Position numbers and translations under genes: made by a program. From NCBI GenBank assembly GCA_003611875.1, contig RAYY01000001.1:1-64000 (forward strand): 64,000 nucleotides of DNA, given 5' to 3'. The notes under the pieces are model-generated. The model was given only the letters and a program-made list of their open reading frames with translations, made no database searches and was not told where the DNA came from. Positions 1 to 7,899 of this stretch are shown one piece after another (the first letter of the stretch is position 1; every line of letters begins with the position of its first letter). The stretch is from a bacterium D16-56. GTDB taxonomy: Bacteria > Bacillota > Clostridia > Lachnospirales > Lachnospiraceae.

Positions 1-107
1 GTATCAAAAGTTGAGACTTAACTTTTAATACCCATGATAGAAATATAGTCTATTGTCACACATTTTGCCGCCATAGTCGAGGTACGCACTATCTACCGTT
101 TACTAAG

Positions 108-155
108 AAAACCGCTGTTGCATGGTTGTGTATGTTTCCATGTAGCAGCGGTTTT
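108..155. terminator. Bidirectional hairpin terminator
   Basis: Arms at 108-125 and 138-155 pair over 18 positions with two G-U pairs, around a 12-nt loop. On the minus strand the stem is followed by TTTTCTT, so it can end transcription of the membrane-protein gene that stops at 225. On the plus strand it is followed by a shorter T run and could serve a gene lying before the window. I saw no gene in 1-224. Confidence 0.6.
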
Positions 156-224
156 GTGCTGGTGGTATTTAGTTGAGAACGTGGCTTGATAAACTGGAAT
201 TGATGTGAAGATTATGTTCATTAA

Positions 225-1334
225 TTATTTCGCTCTGCCCGATTTATTTAACATACGTTTCTTAAATGCTTCTAGAATTGATTTCTGCTCCGTCATATCC
301 ATTATGCTTATGATATATAATTTCTTTTTTTTCTTTTTATCCATTGTTATATTGGTTTGATATGTTAATTTGTTTATTTCCCTTTCTTTATATTCAGTTA
401 TCTTTCCTTTTGTGTATTCTTCAATAATTACCTTGTGTTGAAGTATTTTATCATAATATGTCTGATTGGATACCATACAAAATGCTATTAATACAATGCT
501 CGGAAAAATTGTAAAATACAAGCCATTTTCTGCTGCTAATATATTCCATAAATTATTATATAGGGTAAAAATTACAACAAATCCACCCCCTATTACAAAT
601 AAAAAACTAAAAATTGTTCTATATTTATTATTTAACTTTGAATACTGAATTACATAATAGGGTTGATCTCCATATGTTTCAATACATTCTCTTTGAATAT
701 GAAATGCCATAAATTCTTCATATTTCTCGTTTATCTTCTTCTCACAATCTTTTATGTTCTGACTTAATTTTATTGATAAAAATTTTATTTCACTATGTTC
801 AAGCTCTCCTAATACAAAGTACAATATATTAAAAAGTCCTACTAAAATTTGTACCACAAGTATAATATAATTGGTTTTACTTGCATGACACCATATATAA
901 GGAATTATGCCACAAACACAAACTAATACATTTAATACTGCTATTTGTTCTATCTTTCTATTATACTTATTATAAAACAAATCATACCTTACATATCCAC
1001 CATCAATATTAATTTCTACAGATTCTGAAATACTATTACTAGGTAATGTAATGTTATCTATTTTATCTATTCTTAATAATTGTTCTGCTTTTCTTTGAAT
1101 TTTGTATTGTTGTAATTTTCGTATTTTCATATAACTATATAAAATCAAAGAATTTATGCAATATGTACTGTATTCAGTTCCAAATTTAGAAATATCAAAT
1201 TTTATTGAATCTTGTTCAATTACCATTCCATCAATAAAACTTTTCACATATGCTATCGCAATAACTGTTAGACCTATTATCGTTAATAATATTAAATATG
1301 TCTTATCCCAATGTTTCTCAATCCATTTTTTCAT
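225..1334 (-). CDS. Multi-pass membrane protein of unknown function
   Basis: I do not recognise this family. The 369-residue product has hydrophobic segments at about 13-30, 131-149, 155-176, 241-262 and 272-289, with a weaker one near 53-69. Charged soluble stretches lie between them, and there is a run of lysines at 333-338. The pairing of membrane segments with cytosolic linkers loosely recalls small membrane effector proteins, but no diagnostic motif supports that. The start is supported by GGAG 8 nt upstream. The gene is strikingly AT-rich compared with the core genes further along, which suggests recent acquisition. It reads on the same strand as the nucleoside phosphorylase gene, 52 bp downstream of it, so the two may be co-transcribed. 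Confidence 0.7.
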   Translation of the reverse strand: MKKWIEKHWDKTYLILLTIIGLTVIAIAYVKSFIDGMVIEQDSIKFDISKFGTEYSTYCINSLILYSYMKIRKLQQYKIQRKAEQLLRIDKIDNITLPSNSISESVEINIDGGYVRYDLFYNKYNRKIEQIAVLNVLVCVCGIIPYIWCHASKTNYIILVVQILVGLFNILYFVLGELEHSEIKFLSIKLSQNIKDCEKKINEKYEEFMAFHIQRECIETYGDQPYYVIQYSKLNNKYRTIFSFLFVIGGGFVVIFTLYNNLWNILAAENGLYFTIFPSIVLIAFCMVSNQTYYDKILQHKVIIEEYTKGKITEYKEREINKLTYQTNITMDKKKKKKLYIISIMDMTEQKSILEAFKKRMLNKSGRAK

Positions 1335-1386
1335 CCAACCATTCTCCTAAGCAAATTCCGATTTAAACTTATAACCACATAACCCA

Positions 1387-2154
1387 TTACAATTTCTTTA
1401 CAATTTCGATTGCAGAGATAATTAAATCATATCGGATATTCTTTTGCGTATTCCAATTTCGGGAATCCCACTCCTCACCGCTTACATCATCACCAGCATA
1501 TAATAACTGAGCAAGCGGAATATTGTAATACTGAGACACCGCAAAAAAGGCTGCCGCTTCCATTTCCACCGTTATACATCCCTCGTTTCGCCTTAATTCA
1601 ACCATATCAGGAGTTTCTCTGTATATAGCGTCGCTTGTCCATGTTTTCCCGGTTGTAAATGGAATCCCCATTTGTTCCAAACACGAAACAACAGTCTTAA
1701 CCGTTTCTTTATGGCATTCCACTTCACGGGATGGCTCTAAATAATGATAGGATGTCCCCTCATCTCTAACCGCAGAAACAGGGATAATGATTTCTCCCAC
1801 TTTACTGTCCTTTGTCAATGCCCCTGCGCCCCCGCAGATTATGAATTTCTCACATCCCATAGCATGAAGTTCTTCAATCGCTACAGCTGCACCCGGCGCA
1901 CCACAAAATGCCATTGTAATACAAAGCTTATCTGTACCATATCCATATTCATAAATCGGTATATCAAGCACTTCTGAATTAAGATAGCCAATGACAGGAA
2001 GATTGTTTTCCGAAGCAAACTGTTCCAATTCCTTTCTGAAAAAGGTAACCACACATTTTTCAGGAAGGCTTTTAGCCAAAAAATTCGTTGCCTGAATAAT
2101 CGGATTTTTACCGGTATCAAATTCACATATAGGATATTTATTCTTCAATATCAT
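1387..2154 (-). CDS. Nucleoside phosphorylase (uridine/purine phosphorylase family)
   Basis: The 255-residue product has the nucleoside phosphorylase fold: a glycine-rich CGGAGAL segment near residue 107 and the conserved VEMEAAAFFAVS segment near residue 195, where the glutamates contact the ribose in characterised members. The family cleaves nucleosides with phosphate to give a free base and ribose-1-phosphate in the cytosol; substrate is not predictable here, though uridine-phosphorylase-like enzymes fit best. An ATG exists 15 nt further upstream at 2169, but it has no Shine-Dalgarno. The bases after that ATG form GGAGG placed 8 nt before the ATG at 2154, so I chose 2154. Its neighbours are accessory genes, so a role in a mobile or stress module is possible but not shown. 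Confidence 0.85.
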   Translation of the reverse strand: MILKNKYPICEFDTGKNPIIQATNFLAKSLPEKCVVTFFRKELEQFASENNLPVIGYLNSEVLDIPIYEYGYGTDKLCITMAFCGAPGAAVAIEELHAMGCEKFIICGGAGALTKDSKVGEIIIPVSAVRDEGTSYHYLEPSREVECHKETVKTVVSCLEQMGIPFTTGKTWTSDAIYRETPDMVELRRNEGCITVEMEAAAFFAVSQYYNIPLAQLLYAGDDVSGEEWDSRNWNTQKNIRYDLIISAIEIVKKL

Positions 2155-2300
2155 GTCTTTAACCTCCATTTCGATTTGTCAATGGCTCCATTATACCACA
2201 ATCACTTTCTAGAGGGAATAGACTTTACAAAAAATCCATTTCAATGTAATGGACACTATTCCCCTGAATCTACTCTTGTTCCGTCTTTTGTGGTGGTAAG

Positions 2301-2444
2301 CTACCCTTGCTGGCATTTCACGGTGATTTTGTCCCCTGCGGAGAATCCGGCTTGTTCCAGCCAGTTCCCCTGTAAAAGAATCTGCGGCGGCGATTTCTTG
2401 AAAGCACCTCGCCCATTATAAACGGTCAGTTTGCGGTCATCCAT
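2301..2444 (-). CDS. Short SymE-like (SpoVT/AbrB fold) protein, 47 aa
   Basis: A reading frame of 47 codons starts at 2444 behind a strong AAGGAG, 5 nt from the ATG, and overlaps the 3' end of the upstream 70-codon gene by 19 nt. The product begins MDDRKLTVYNGRGAF and contains QILLQGNWLEQAGFSAGDKI. That matches the SymE toxin-like pattern of a short beta strand, a conserved GxWLExAGF segment and a GDxIxV strand. SymE-type proteins in enteric bacteria are SOS-induced RNA-cleaving toxins controlled by antisense RNA; many mobile-element homologues are uncharacterised. The last strand seems to be cut short by a TAG just after CQQG, so it may be a truncated form. A second, longer relative lies at 39883-40113. 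Confidence 0.6.
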   Translation of the reverse strand: MDDRKLTVYNGRGAFKKSPPQILLQGNWLEQAGFSAGDKITVKCQQG

Positions 2445-2638
2445 CCGTTCTCCTTCCCCGCTGCCTGCCGGCATACGATTTCAAATACATCCCCGTCCTC
2501 TGTCCTAACAGTGAGCAGGCTGTTCCGCTCGTCTGTGTTCAGGTCGGCAATCCTCATCCCTTCGCTGTCATTCAGTAAATCAAAAAGTTTGTCCCTAAAA
2601 TAGTTCGGTTCCATTCCATTCTGTTGTTCCCCTTTCAT
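2426..2638 (-). CDS. Small hypothetical protein, 70 aa
   Basis: Not recognised. The product is acidic and soluble, with a DSEGMRIADLNTDERNSLLTVRT segment that looks like a small alpha/beta domain and a tail rich in small residues. No convincing ribosome binding site precedes the ATG at 2638; an AAAGGGG lies just inside the frame and suits no in-frame start well, so the true start is uncertain. It is the first gene of a two-gene unit with the SymE-like frame, which it overlaps. It diverges from the Xre regulator at 2759 across a repeat-containing intergenic region, the usual layout of a small mobile-element cargo unit under its own regulator. Confidence 0.5.
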   Translation of the reverse strand: MKGEQQNGMEPNYFRDKLFDLLNDSEGMRIADLNTDERNSLLTVRTEDGDVFEIVCRQAAGKENGWMTAN

Positions 2639-2644
2639 AGTTTG

Positions 2645-2710
2645 TAGTCTATTAGCTAATATTATATAGTCTTTTAGAGGCTATTGCAATCACTATGTGT
2701 GATGTAGTCT
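2645..2710. promoter_or_regulatory. Candidate operator region between divergent genes
   Basis: The 120-bp gap between the 70-aa gene and the Xre gene holds three copies of TAGTCT, at 2645, 2667 and 2705, and a perfect ATTAGCTAAT palindrome at 2651-2660. The repeats sit where both divergent promoters must lie. Autoregulation by the adjacent Xre protein is the simplest explanation; this is inference from position. Confidence 0.4.
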
Positions 2711-2758
2711 AAAAGTGAACAAAATAAATGCTAATAGCTTATGAAATGGGTGGGCATT

Positions 2759-3085
2759 ATGGAAACAAAAGGATTGGGCAAACGTATCAACATGGTGAGG
2801 AAAGACCGGGGATTCACGGCTGACAGGCTTTCAGAATTATGCAGTATAAACGCAACCTATCTCCGGCAGATTGAAGGCGGGACAAAGGTTCCCAGCCTGC
2901 CTGTATTTATCAATATCTGCAACGCACTGAAAATTTCTCCGGATTATCTGCTGCGGGATGCGCTGGAAGATAATGAGGTCAGTAAAATACGAGAACTGGC
3001 AGCATTGTGGGAAAGCACTTCGCCCAGCCAACAGGAAATCGCCGTTGCCATGATTCGGGCGGTATTGGAGCGCAGGGAAGATTAG
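2759..3085 (+). CDS. Xre/Cro-family helix-turn-helix regulator
   Basis: The product is about 108 residues. It has an N-terminal HTH_3 domain: LGKRINMVRKDRGFTADRLSEL gives helices 1-2, SINATYLRQIEGGTKVPSLPVF the recognition region, and LKISPDYLL the closing helix. The C-terminal 40 residues are acidic and probably mediate oligomerisation. An in-frame ATG at 2741 lacks a ribosome binding site, whereas GGGTGGG precedes the ATG at 2759, so I prefer the latter. It diverges from the small-protein pair upstream, with TAGTCT repeats between, and probably represses that unit and itself. It follows the pattern of regulators carried by Lachnospiraceae transposons, consistent with the TnpV-type gene beside it. 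Confidence 0.85.
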   Translation: METKGLGKRINMVRKDRGFTADRLSELCSINATYLRQIEGGTKVPSLPVFINICNALKISPDYLLRDALEDNEVSKIRELAALWESTSPSQQEIAVAMIRAVLERRED

Positions 3086-3125
3086 AAAGACCAGCCGGTA
3101 ATCGGCTGGCCTTTGCATATCCAAA

Positions 3126-3509
3126 TCAAATATAAATCAATTCGCTGTTTATGATTTCCTCTGCCCGGCTGCGAATATTGTTTATCCGACCTACCCATTC
3201 AAGCTGGTTCCGGGCTTTCAGTTCCTCAGTCACTCCCTCGGCGGTTTTCATCTGCTCAATGATTAAGTCAAGCCGTTCCTCCGCCTGCTCGTTCAGGTCG
3301 GCAAGGTACGTCCATAATTTCTCTGTCAAGATAAGGGAACTGTATCGTGCCGGATGTTCCTGTTTCAGATATTCCCGGTGCAGTCGCCCATAATGTCCGA
3401 TAGGGCGGTTTTCCTCTGGCAGCTTCAAGTTCGGGATATAGTAATCGCTTACCAACGTATAATACAGTCCATTATTTTCATCATAAATATGCTTTTTCAA
3501 TGCATCCAT
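3126..3509 (-). CDS. tnpV: TnpV-family transposon-encoded protein
   Basis: The 127-residue product contains the signature of the TnpV family: LYYTLVSDYYIPNLKLPEE near the start, then IGHYGRLHREYLKQEHP and YLADLNEQAEERLDLIIEQM. The name comes from Tn4451-type elements of clostridia; the biochemical role is not established and members are mostly useful as markers of mobile DNA. GAGGAG lies 9 nt before the ATG at 3509, so the in-frame ATG at 3545 is rejected. It converges on the Xre gene with a 40-bp gap. No recombinase partner is in the window, so the element is either decayed or extends beyond the left edge. Confidence 0.85.
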   Translation of the reverse strand: MDALKKHIYDENNGLYYTLVSDYYIPNLKLPEENRPIGHYGRLHREYLKQEHPARYSSLILTEKLWTYLADLNEQAEERLDLIIEQMKTAEGVTEELKARNQLEWVGRINNIRSRAEEIINSELIYI

Positions 3510-3846
3510 TTTGTTAATCTCCTCATTCTGGTTTAATAATTGCAAGTCTGACTCTCCAGAAATATTGGTAAATCATTGGTAAAAATGAGTAAGAAACACA
3601 AAAAACATTGGATTTATAGGAATTTTACCATGACCAACAAATCCTGCCGTGGCAAAAGTAACGAATCCGCCATGCTTTTTCAAATTTAATAATTAAGTAC
3701 TTGTTAAAGCATTGTGCCTGTAGTATAATAATCAAAGCACTTGTCACTATTTTCAAGGCATTCTCTCCTAACCCGGATAAGACGAAACCAAAATTTTGCC
3801 ACACTTTTCAATCCAGCTTATTAAATGAAAAAGAAAGGAAGACAAG
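3510..3846. other. Intergenic region, no gene seen
   Basis: This 337-bp gap holds the sigma-A promoter described below and otherwise only AT-rich sequence with no credible ribosome-binding site plus ORF. It probably includes the junction between the mobile segment on the left and the resident DNA on the right, but I could not find terminal repeats. Confidence 0.4.
3701..3729 (+). promoter_or_regulatory. Sigma-A promoter for the ArsR-AraC pair
   Basis: TTGTTA at 3701-3706 and TATAAT at 3724-3729 are separated by 17 nt. Transcription would begin near 3736, giving a leader of about 110 nt before the ArsR-family gene at 3847. Confidence 0.7.
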
Positions 3847-4233
3847 ATGGATCATTTAAAATTGCCGCACCAGCACGGAGAAGGACAGAACACCGCACGG
3901 ATCCAGACACAGTTAGACCATGTGGATTATTTCCAGACCGTAGCAGAGGTATTTAAACAGCTTGGCGATACCACCAGGGTCCGCATTTTCTGGCTCCTCT
4001 GTCACTGCGAGGAATGTGTCCTCAACATTGCCGCCATGCTCCATATGTCAAGTCCGGCCGTGTCGCATCACTTAAGGCCATTAAAAAACAGCGGCCTGAT
4101 CGTGTGCCGCCGTGAAGGAAAAGAGGTCTATTACCGTGCCGCAGATACCGAGGAAGGCCGCCTGCTGCATCGGATGATCGAGCAGGTGATGGAAATCACC
4201 TGTCCTGAGTCAGGAGATCTGTCCTATGAATGA
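3847..4233 (+). CDS. ArsR/SmtB-family regulator
   Basis: The 128-residue product has the winged-helix ArsR fold: VFKQLGDTTRVRIFWLL followed by the cysteine-bearing CHCEECVLNIA, then MLHMSSPAVSHHLRPLKNSGL as the recognition helix and REGKEVYYRA as the wing. In ArsR/SmtB proteins a cysteine pair near helix 3 senses soft metals or thiols, and binding releases DNA. Here three Cys lie within five residues, so metal or metalloid sensing is plausible but unproven. GGAAG precedes the start. The gene overlaps the AraC-type gene downstream by 8 nt, so the two are translationally coupled. In related clostridia such pairs precede efflux genes; none follows here on this strand. Confidence 0.88.
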   Translation: MDHLKLPHQHGEGQNTARIQTQLDHVDYFQTVAEVFKQLGDTTRVRIFWLLCHCEECVLNIAAMLHMSSPAVSHHLRPLKNSGLIVCRREGKEVYYRAADTEEGRLLHRMIEQVMEITCPESGDLSYE

Positions 4234-5083
4234 GGAATGGACAAAGGTTATTCCGCTTTATCCTGGTATCAAGCTATCCTATCTGGCATTTTCATCCGAC
4301 TCACTTTCCGTACACCATAAAGCCAGAGCTCACATAATCCAGATTCACTGCTGCAAGGAGGGACAGCTTGTATGGGATATGGGAAATGGAAACCATGTTT
4401 ATCTGAATCCAGGAGATTTTTCCCTGCATACCATGAAGGCCTGTACGGATTCTGTACTTACCTTTCCAAGTGGTACGTACCAGGGATTTACGATTTATAT
4501 TGATTTACAGGAAGCCTCCCGCAATCCGCCTGAATTGTTAAAAAACAGTGGTGTTTTTGAAAGGATATTATCTGAAAAATTCTGCCTGGATGAACGCCCT
4601 GTTTTTCTAGCGGGAAATGAACAGACGGAAAGTATTTTTTCTGCATTTTATCATCAGCCCGAAAGATTGAAGCTGCCGTATCAGAAAATAAAGACCTTGG
4701 AGCTGCTTCTTTATCTCGGCAAAACAGAATTCACCTCCAAACAGCAGTTATCCGAATATCAGGCCGAACAGATCCGCATTGTCCGGAAGATTCATGACCA
4801 GATGATTCAGCATATGGAGCAGCGAATCACCATAGAGGATCTTTCCAGACAATATCTGATCAATCCAACCACGTTAAAGGCTGCATTCAAGTCCATTTAC
4901 GGAACCTCGATAGCTGCCCACATCAAAGAGCACCGCATGGAACAAGCTGCCAAAATGCTTCGTCAATCCAAGATGAGTATCGCTGAAATCGCACAGGCCG
5001 TGGGCTATGACAGCCACAGCAAATTTACCGCGGCATTTAAAGCGTATTTTAAAGTCCTGCCAAAAGAGTACCGTAAACAATAA
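4226..5083 (+). CDS. AraC-family transcriptional regulator
   Basis: The 285-residue product has a cupin-like N-terminal ligand region (HIIQIHCCKEGQLVWDM, LNPGDFSLHT) and a C-terminal double helix-turn-helix from about residue 190. The first HTH is ITIEDLSRQYLINPTTLKAAF and the second is MSIAEIAQAVGYDSHSKFTAAF, followed by the family end motif LPKEYRKQ. It belongs to the YSIRK-free cluster of AraC regulators often paired with ArsR proteins in clostridia. GGAG lies 9 nt before the ATG, which is inside the ArsR gene. The target is unknown: the next gene is a GNAT enzyme on the opposite strand, converging with a 30-bp gap. Confidence 0.9.
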   Translation: MNEEWTKVIPLYPGIKLSYLAFSSDSLSVHHKARAHIIQIHCCKEGQLVWDMGNGNHVYLNPGDFSLHTMKACTDSVLTFPSGTYQGFTIYIDLQEASRNPPELLKNSGVFERILSEKFCLDERPVFLAGNEQTESIFSAFYHQPERLKLPYQKIKTLELLLYLGKTEFTSKQQLSEYQAEQIRIVRKIHDQMIQHMEQRITIEDLSRQYLINPTTLKAAFKSIYGTSIAAHIKEHRMEQAAKMLRQSKMSIAEIAQAVGYDSHSKFTAAFKAYFKVLPKEYRKQ

Positions 5084-5113
5084 TGACCGCTCCGGCGGCG
5101 TACACATGGAGGT

Positions 5114-5908
5114 TTACCATCCTTTTCCGTCTTCATCTGATACTGTTTCAATCTCAATCCAGGCCGGATAAAATCCACACTGAAGCGCTATATTCCATGA
5201 ATGTAAATTGGATAAGCTTGTTCCATAGAAGGGGATTGCTTCCCGCCTGATTATCTCATTTTTCAAAAGCTGGACTAATTTGGTTCCAATTCCCATACCT
5301 CTATATTTTGGCAGCACATCGATTCCGATCTGCCAAAATAATGCGGTATCTGCCGAACATCCTGCCAATCCAATGATATGATCTCCCTGCATTGCTCCGA
5401 TTGCCAGCATATCTGGTCTTTGAGGTGTGTATTTCTCACAAAGGGCATTTGAGAACTCCTGTCTTCCATACAATTTTATAATGGCTTCCTGCTCAAACCA
5501 TTTTACCTCAAAATCAATGATTGGCTCATTAACTTCCATCTTTGGAAGAAACATATGGTGGCTTTGCCATAATTTCTTTCCATGCTTTTGCAGCTCCCTT
5601 TCCAGCTCCATCAAATGATTATGCTCAAAAAGCCATATGCCTTTCTTATCTTTGCTCCATTGTTTCAGCCACTGGTGTATGCTTTCATCCGCTGAAATAA
5701 CCGCATGATTGCCAAGAGTAACCATTGAAAAAAATTCTTTCTGCTGTGTATAGAATCTTCTTCCTGGATTCTCTCTGGCAGCTGTAATAATGTTTTCTTT
5801 TTTATCAAAGTCTTCCACTGTACAGTTAAAATCAATGGCTAACTGCTTCTTTAATTCTGCTGTTATTTGTTTTTTATCATACATAGTTAGCTTGCCCCAC
5901 TTTTCCAT
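5114..5908 (-). CDS. GNAT-family N-acetyltransferase
   Basis: The 264-residue product carries a C-terminal GNAT domain at about 165-250. The acetyl-CoA-binding loop is visible as YRGMGIGTKLV (R/Q-x-x-G-x-G/A), preceded by the IGIDVLPK strand and followed by GTSLSNLHSWNIALQCGFYPA, the N-x-x-S/W-x-x-x-GF element. The N-terminal 150 residues form a second, poorly conserved half that often binds substrate in this clade. The acyl acceptor cannot be predicted. A second in-frame ATG at 5884 gives a slightly shorter protein; neither start has a strong Shine-Dalgarno. It follows the pyrophosphatase-like gene on the same strand after 48 bp. Confidence 0.85.
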   Translation of the reverse strand: MEKWGKLTMYDKKQITAELKKQLAIDFNCTVEDFDKKENIITAARENPGRRFYTQQKEFFSMVTLGNHAVISADESIHQWLKQWSKDKKGIWLFEHNHLMELERELQKHGKKLWQSHHMFLPKMEVNEPIIDFEVKWFEQEAIIKLYGRQEFSNALCEKYTPQRPDMLAIGAMQGDHIIGLAGCSADTALFWQIGIDVLPKYRGMGIGTKLVQLLKNEIIRREAIPFYGTSLSNLHSWNIALQCGFYPAWIEIETVSDEDGKGW

Positions 5909-5956
5909 ACAATTCCAAATACGCTCTTTCCACTTTGGCAGACATGCCGTTTCTCA

Positions 5957-6286
5957 TTAAAGCTGCATTCTGATTTCCGACTTAAAATACTGCTCCTGAA
6001 ACCAAATTTTCTCCATAATTTCTTTTTCACTAAAGGAAATGTTCTCCGGAGCAACTACCCATTTTTCCTCCACATCATCCAACCGGTGAACAATGGCAAT
6101 CACCCTTCCGGTAAATTCTCCGACCGCCTTATGGACACCAACAATGTAGGCGTCCTGCTCCTCACCGTCCGGAGCCATCACCCCTTCAATGTATCCGTAA
6201 TTTACCGGATAATACATATTTTTATATTTAGGATGTCTGCTGCCAAGGGGTCTGTCCACTGTAACTGTTACCATGGTTCCAATCAT
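5957..6286 (-). CDS. Short inorganic pyrophosphatase-like protein
   Basis: The 109-residue product aligns with the core of family I inorganic pyrophosphatases: VTVDRPLGSRHPKY, then YYPVNYGYIEGVMAPDGEEQDAYIVG, which corresponds to the family segment YPxNYGYI...DGDPLD. Family I enzymes from bacteria are usually about 170 residues and use the aspartates of D-x-D-P-x-D to bind metals; here the middle aspartate is replaced by glutamate and the proline is absent (DGEEQD). The protein is therefore a short divergent form, and hydrolysis of pyrophosphate should not be assumed. GGAG lies 7 nt before the start. It is upstream of and probably co-transcribed with the GNAT gene. Confidence 0.7.
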   Translation of the reverse strand: MIGTMVTVTVDRPLGSRHPKYKNMYYPVNYGYIEGVMAPDGEEQDAYIVGVHKAVGEFTGRVIAIVHRLDDVEEKWVVAPENISFSEKEIMEKIWFQEQYFKSEIRMQL

Positions 6287-6472
6287 ATGCTTACTCCGTT
6301 TTTCATATCATTTATGTATATTCCATACTCTATGGTTATCTGCTCTTTCTATTAAATTTTACCACATCTAAATATTACCACATCGAACAAATATACTCAA
6401 TCAGAAAACACATAATTTTGGGACAGAAGCCAGAAGCAGATGTGTCATCAAAGGTGGGAAATCCCATAAAGC

Positions 6473-6511
6473 AAACAAGGGCTTCCGACAGCATGTAGGA
6501 TGCCCTTGTTT
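6473..6511 (-). terminator. Terminator after the sulfatase gene
   Basis: A perfect 10-bp stem (6473-6482 with 6502-6511) with a 19-nt loop lies 18 bp after the sulfatase stop. In the minus direction it is followed by GTTTGCTTTAT, a moderate U-tract. Confidence 0.55.
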
Positions 6512-6528
6512 ACAGCGGTTTTTATTTC

Positions 6529-7887
6529 CTAAAACCCAATCACCGGAGCCTGCTCCCCTGCCTTAACCATCTCCTGTATCAAGCTCAAAGCCAGACTGTT
6601 TCGTATCTCCTGGTAATCAGGATTTCCCACCAGATTATCAAGCTCAAAGGGATCCTTTCTCAGATCATAGAGAAAATCATCCCGATAATAATCACTGCTG
6701 CCCTCATTCCATCCGTCAAGACCTGGCGCATATACACTGTAAAGATAATCCTCCGTGCGGATACAGCGGCCTGTCCGACTTTCGCTGATCTGGGCAAAAA
6801 TACAGTTTTTTCTTCCTTCTGTCCTGCCGTCCGCCACATCCTTCAAATTTTCTCCTACCATGCGATCCCCTGCGTCCACACCGGCCATGGCCAGAATCGT
6901 CTTCGGCAGCCCTGCCGTGCTGACCAGGCTGGGAACCCGGATTCCGCCGCGAAATCCTGGTCCTGCAATCACTAACGGCACCTTTAGACAGGCATCATGA
7001 CAAGAACGCTTATAATCATCTCCCCCTGTCATATGTTCATCGCAATTCCTTGTCCTAAAATGGGAGCCATGATCAGAGGCAAAAATAATAATGGTATTTT
7101 CATACAAGCCCTTGTCCTTTAACCGGCAGATAATCCTTCCCAGATTATCATCCAGGCTCTTGCAGCAGCCCAGATAATCCGGATACATCTCCCTTGCGTC
7201 GCCTCCCAATGCCTGGAGATCTCCCGGCAGCTCATAATCTTCAAATCTTTCCTTGGACCCCATGGGTCCCTCATAGCACTGGCGGTCGTTTTGATGATGA
7301 GGTTCAATATGGGAAATCGTCAGAAAGAAAGGCTTTTTCCCCTCATATTGGTCTAAAAATTCCAGGGCAAAATCTGTAATACCGTCTACCCGGTATCCCT
7401 TAAACTCCCGTTTTTCCATATTTTCATCAAACACATAACCATCATACCCATGAGAGGTATATTCCAGCACATCCGCTGCCCTCCAAAACCCATTGTACCC
7501 GCCGCGCCGTTTTGGCGGAATGGGCTTCGTTTCATAGTCCACATCCAGCGGTTCCTGACGCCCCCGCCTGGTGCTGGCCAGATGCCACTTCCCTACATAG
7601 GCTGTCACGTACCCGGCCTCCTGGATATAATCTGCCAGTGTCTTAATATCATCCGGAAGGGCCTGGGCATTCCGAAAGCAGCCGATGTCCGTGGGATATC
7701 GTCCGGTCTGGAACAAGGCACGGCATGGGCCGCATACCGGCTGAGCCGTAAAAGCATTTTCAAACAAAACACCTTCTGCCGCCAGCCCGTCCAGATAAGG
7801 GCTGATATCCAGCTTCTGTCCATAACATCCAAGAGTATCCGCCCGCTGCTGATCCGTAAAATAGAACAAAATGTTTGGCCGTCTCAT
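6529..7887 (-). CDS. Sulfatase (type I, cysteine-type)
   Basis: The 452-residue product is an alkaline-phosphatase-superfamily sulfatase that removes sulfate from organic esters, probably host or dietary glycans. The metal site starts at TDQQRADTLGCYG near residue 11. The active-site signature is VCGPCRALFQTGRYP with Cys52 in C-x-P-x-R, the residue converted to formylglycine by a radical-SAM maturase; no maturase gene is in the window. IIIFASDHGSHF near 275 supplies further metal ligands. There is no signal peptide, so it should act on imported substrate in the cytosol. AGGAGG precedes the ATG by 7 nt. It is the last gene of the sugar-transport operon, 12 bp after the inner permease gene, and a terminator follows. 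Confidence 0.92.
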   Translation of the reverse strand: MRRPNILFYFTDQQRADTLGCYGQKLDISPYLDGLAAEGVLFENAFTAQPVCGPCRALFQTGRYPTDIGCFRNAQALPDDIKTLADYIQEAGYVTAYVGKWHLASTRRGRQEPLDVDYETKPIPPKRRGGYNGFWRAADVLEYTSHGYDGYVFDENMEKREFKGYRVDGITDFALEFLDQYEGKKPFFLTISHIEPHHQNDRQCYEGPMGSKERFEDYELPGDLQALGGDAREMYPDYLGCCKSLDDNLGRIICRLKDKGLYENTIIIFASDHGSHFRTRNCDEHMTGGDDYKRSCHDACLKVPLVIAGPGFRGGIRVPSLVSTAGLPKTILAMAGVDAGDRMVGENLKDVADGRTEGRKNCIFAQISESRTGRCIRTEDYLYSVYAPGLDGWNEGSSDYYRDDFLYDLRKDPFELDNLVGNPDYQEIRNSLALSLIQEMVKAGEQAPVIGF

Positions 7888-7899
7888 TTCTCTGCCTCC

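Noticed and set aside
2301-3085. Classical two-gene toxin-antitoxin module
   Set aside because: The small proteins and the Xre gene are divergent and neither matches a defined antitoxin partner; only the SymE-like fold is supported.
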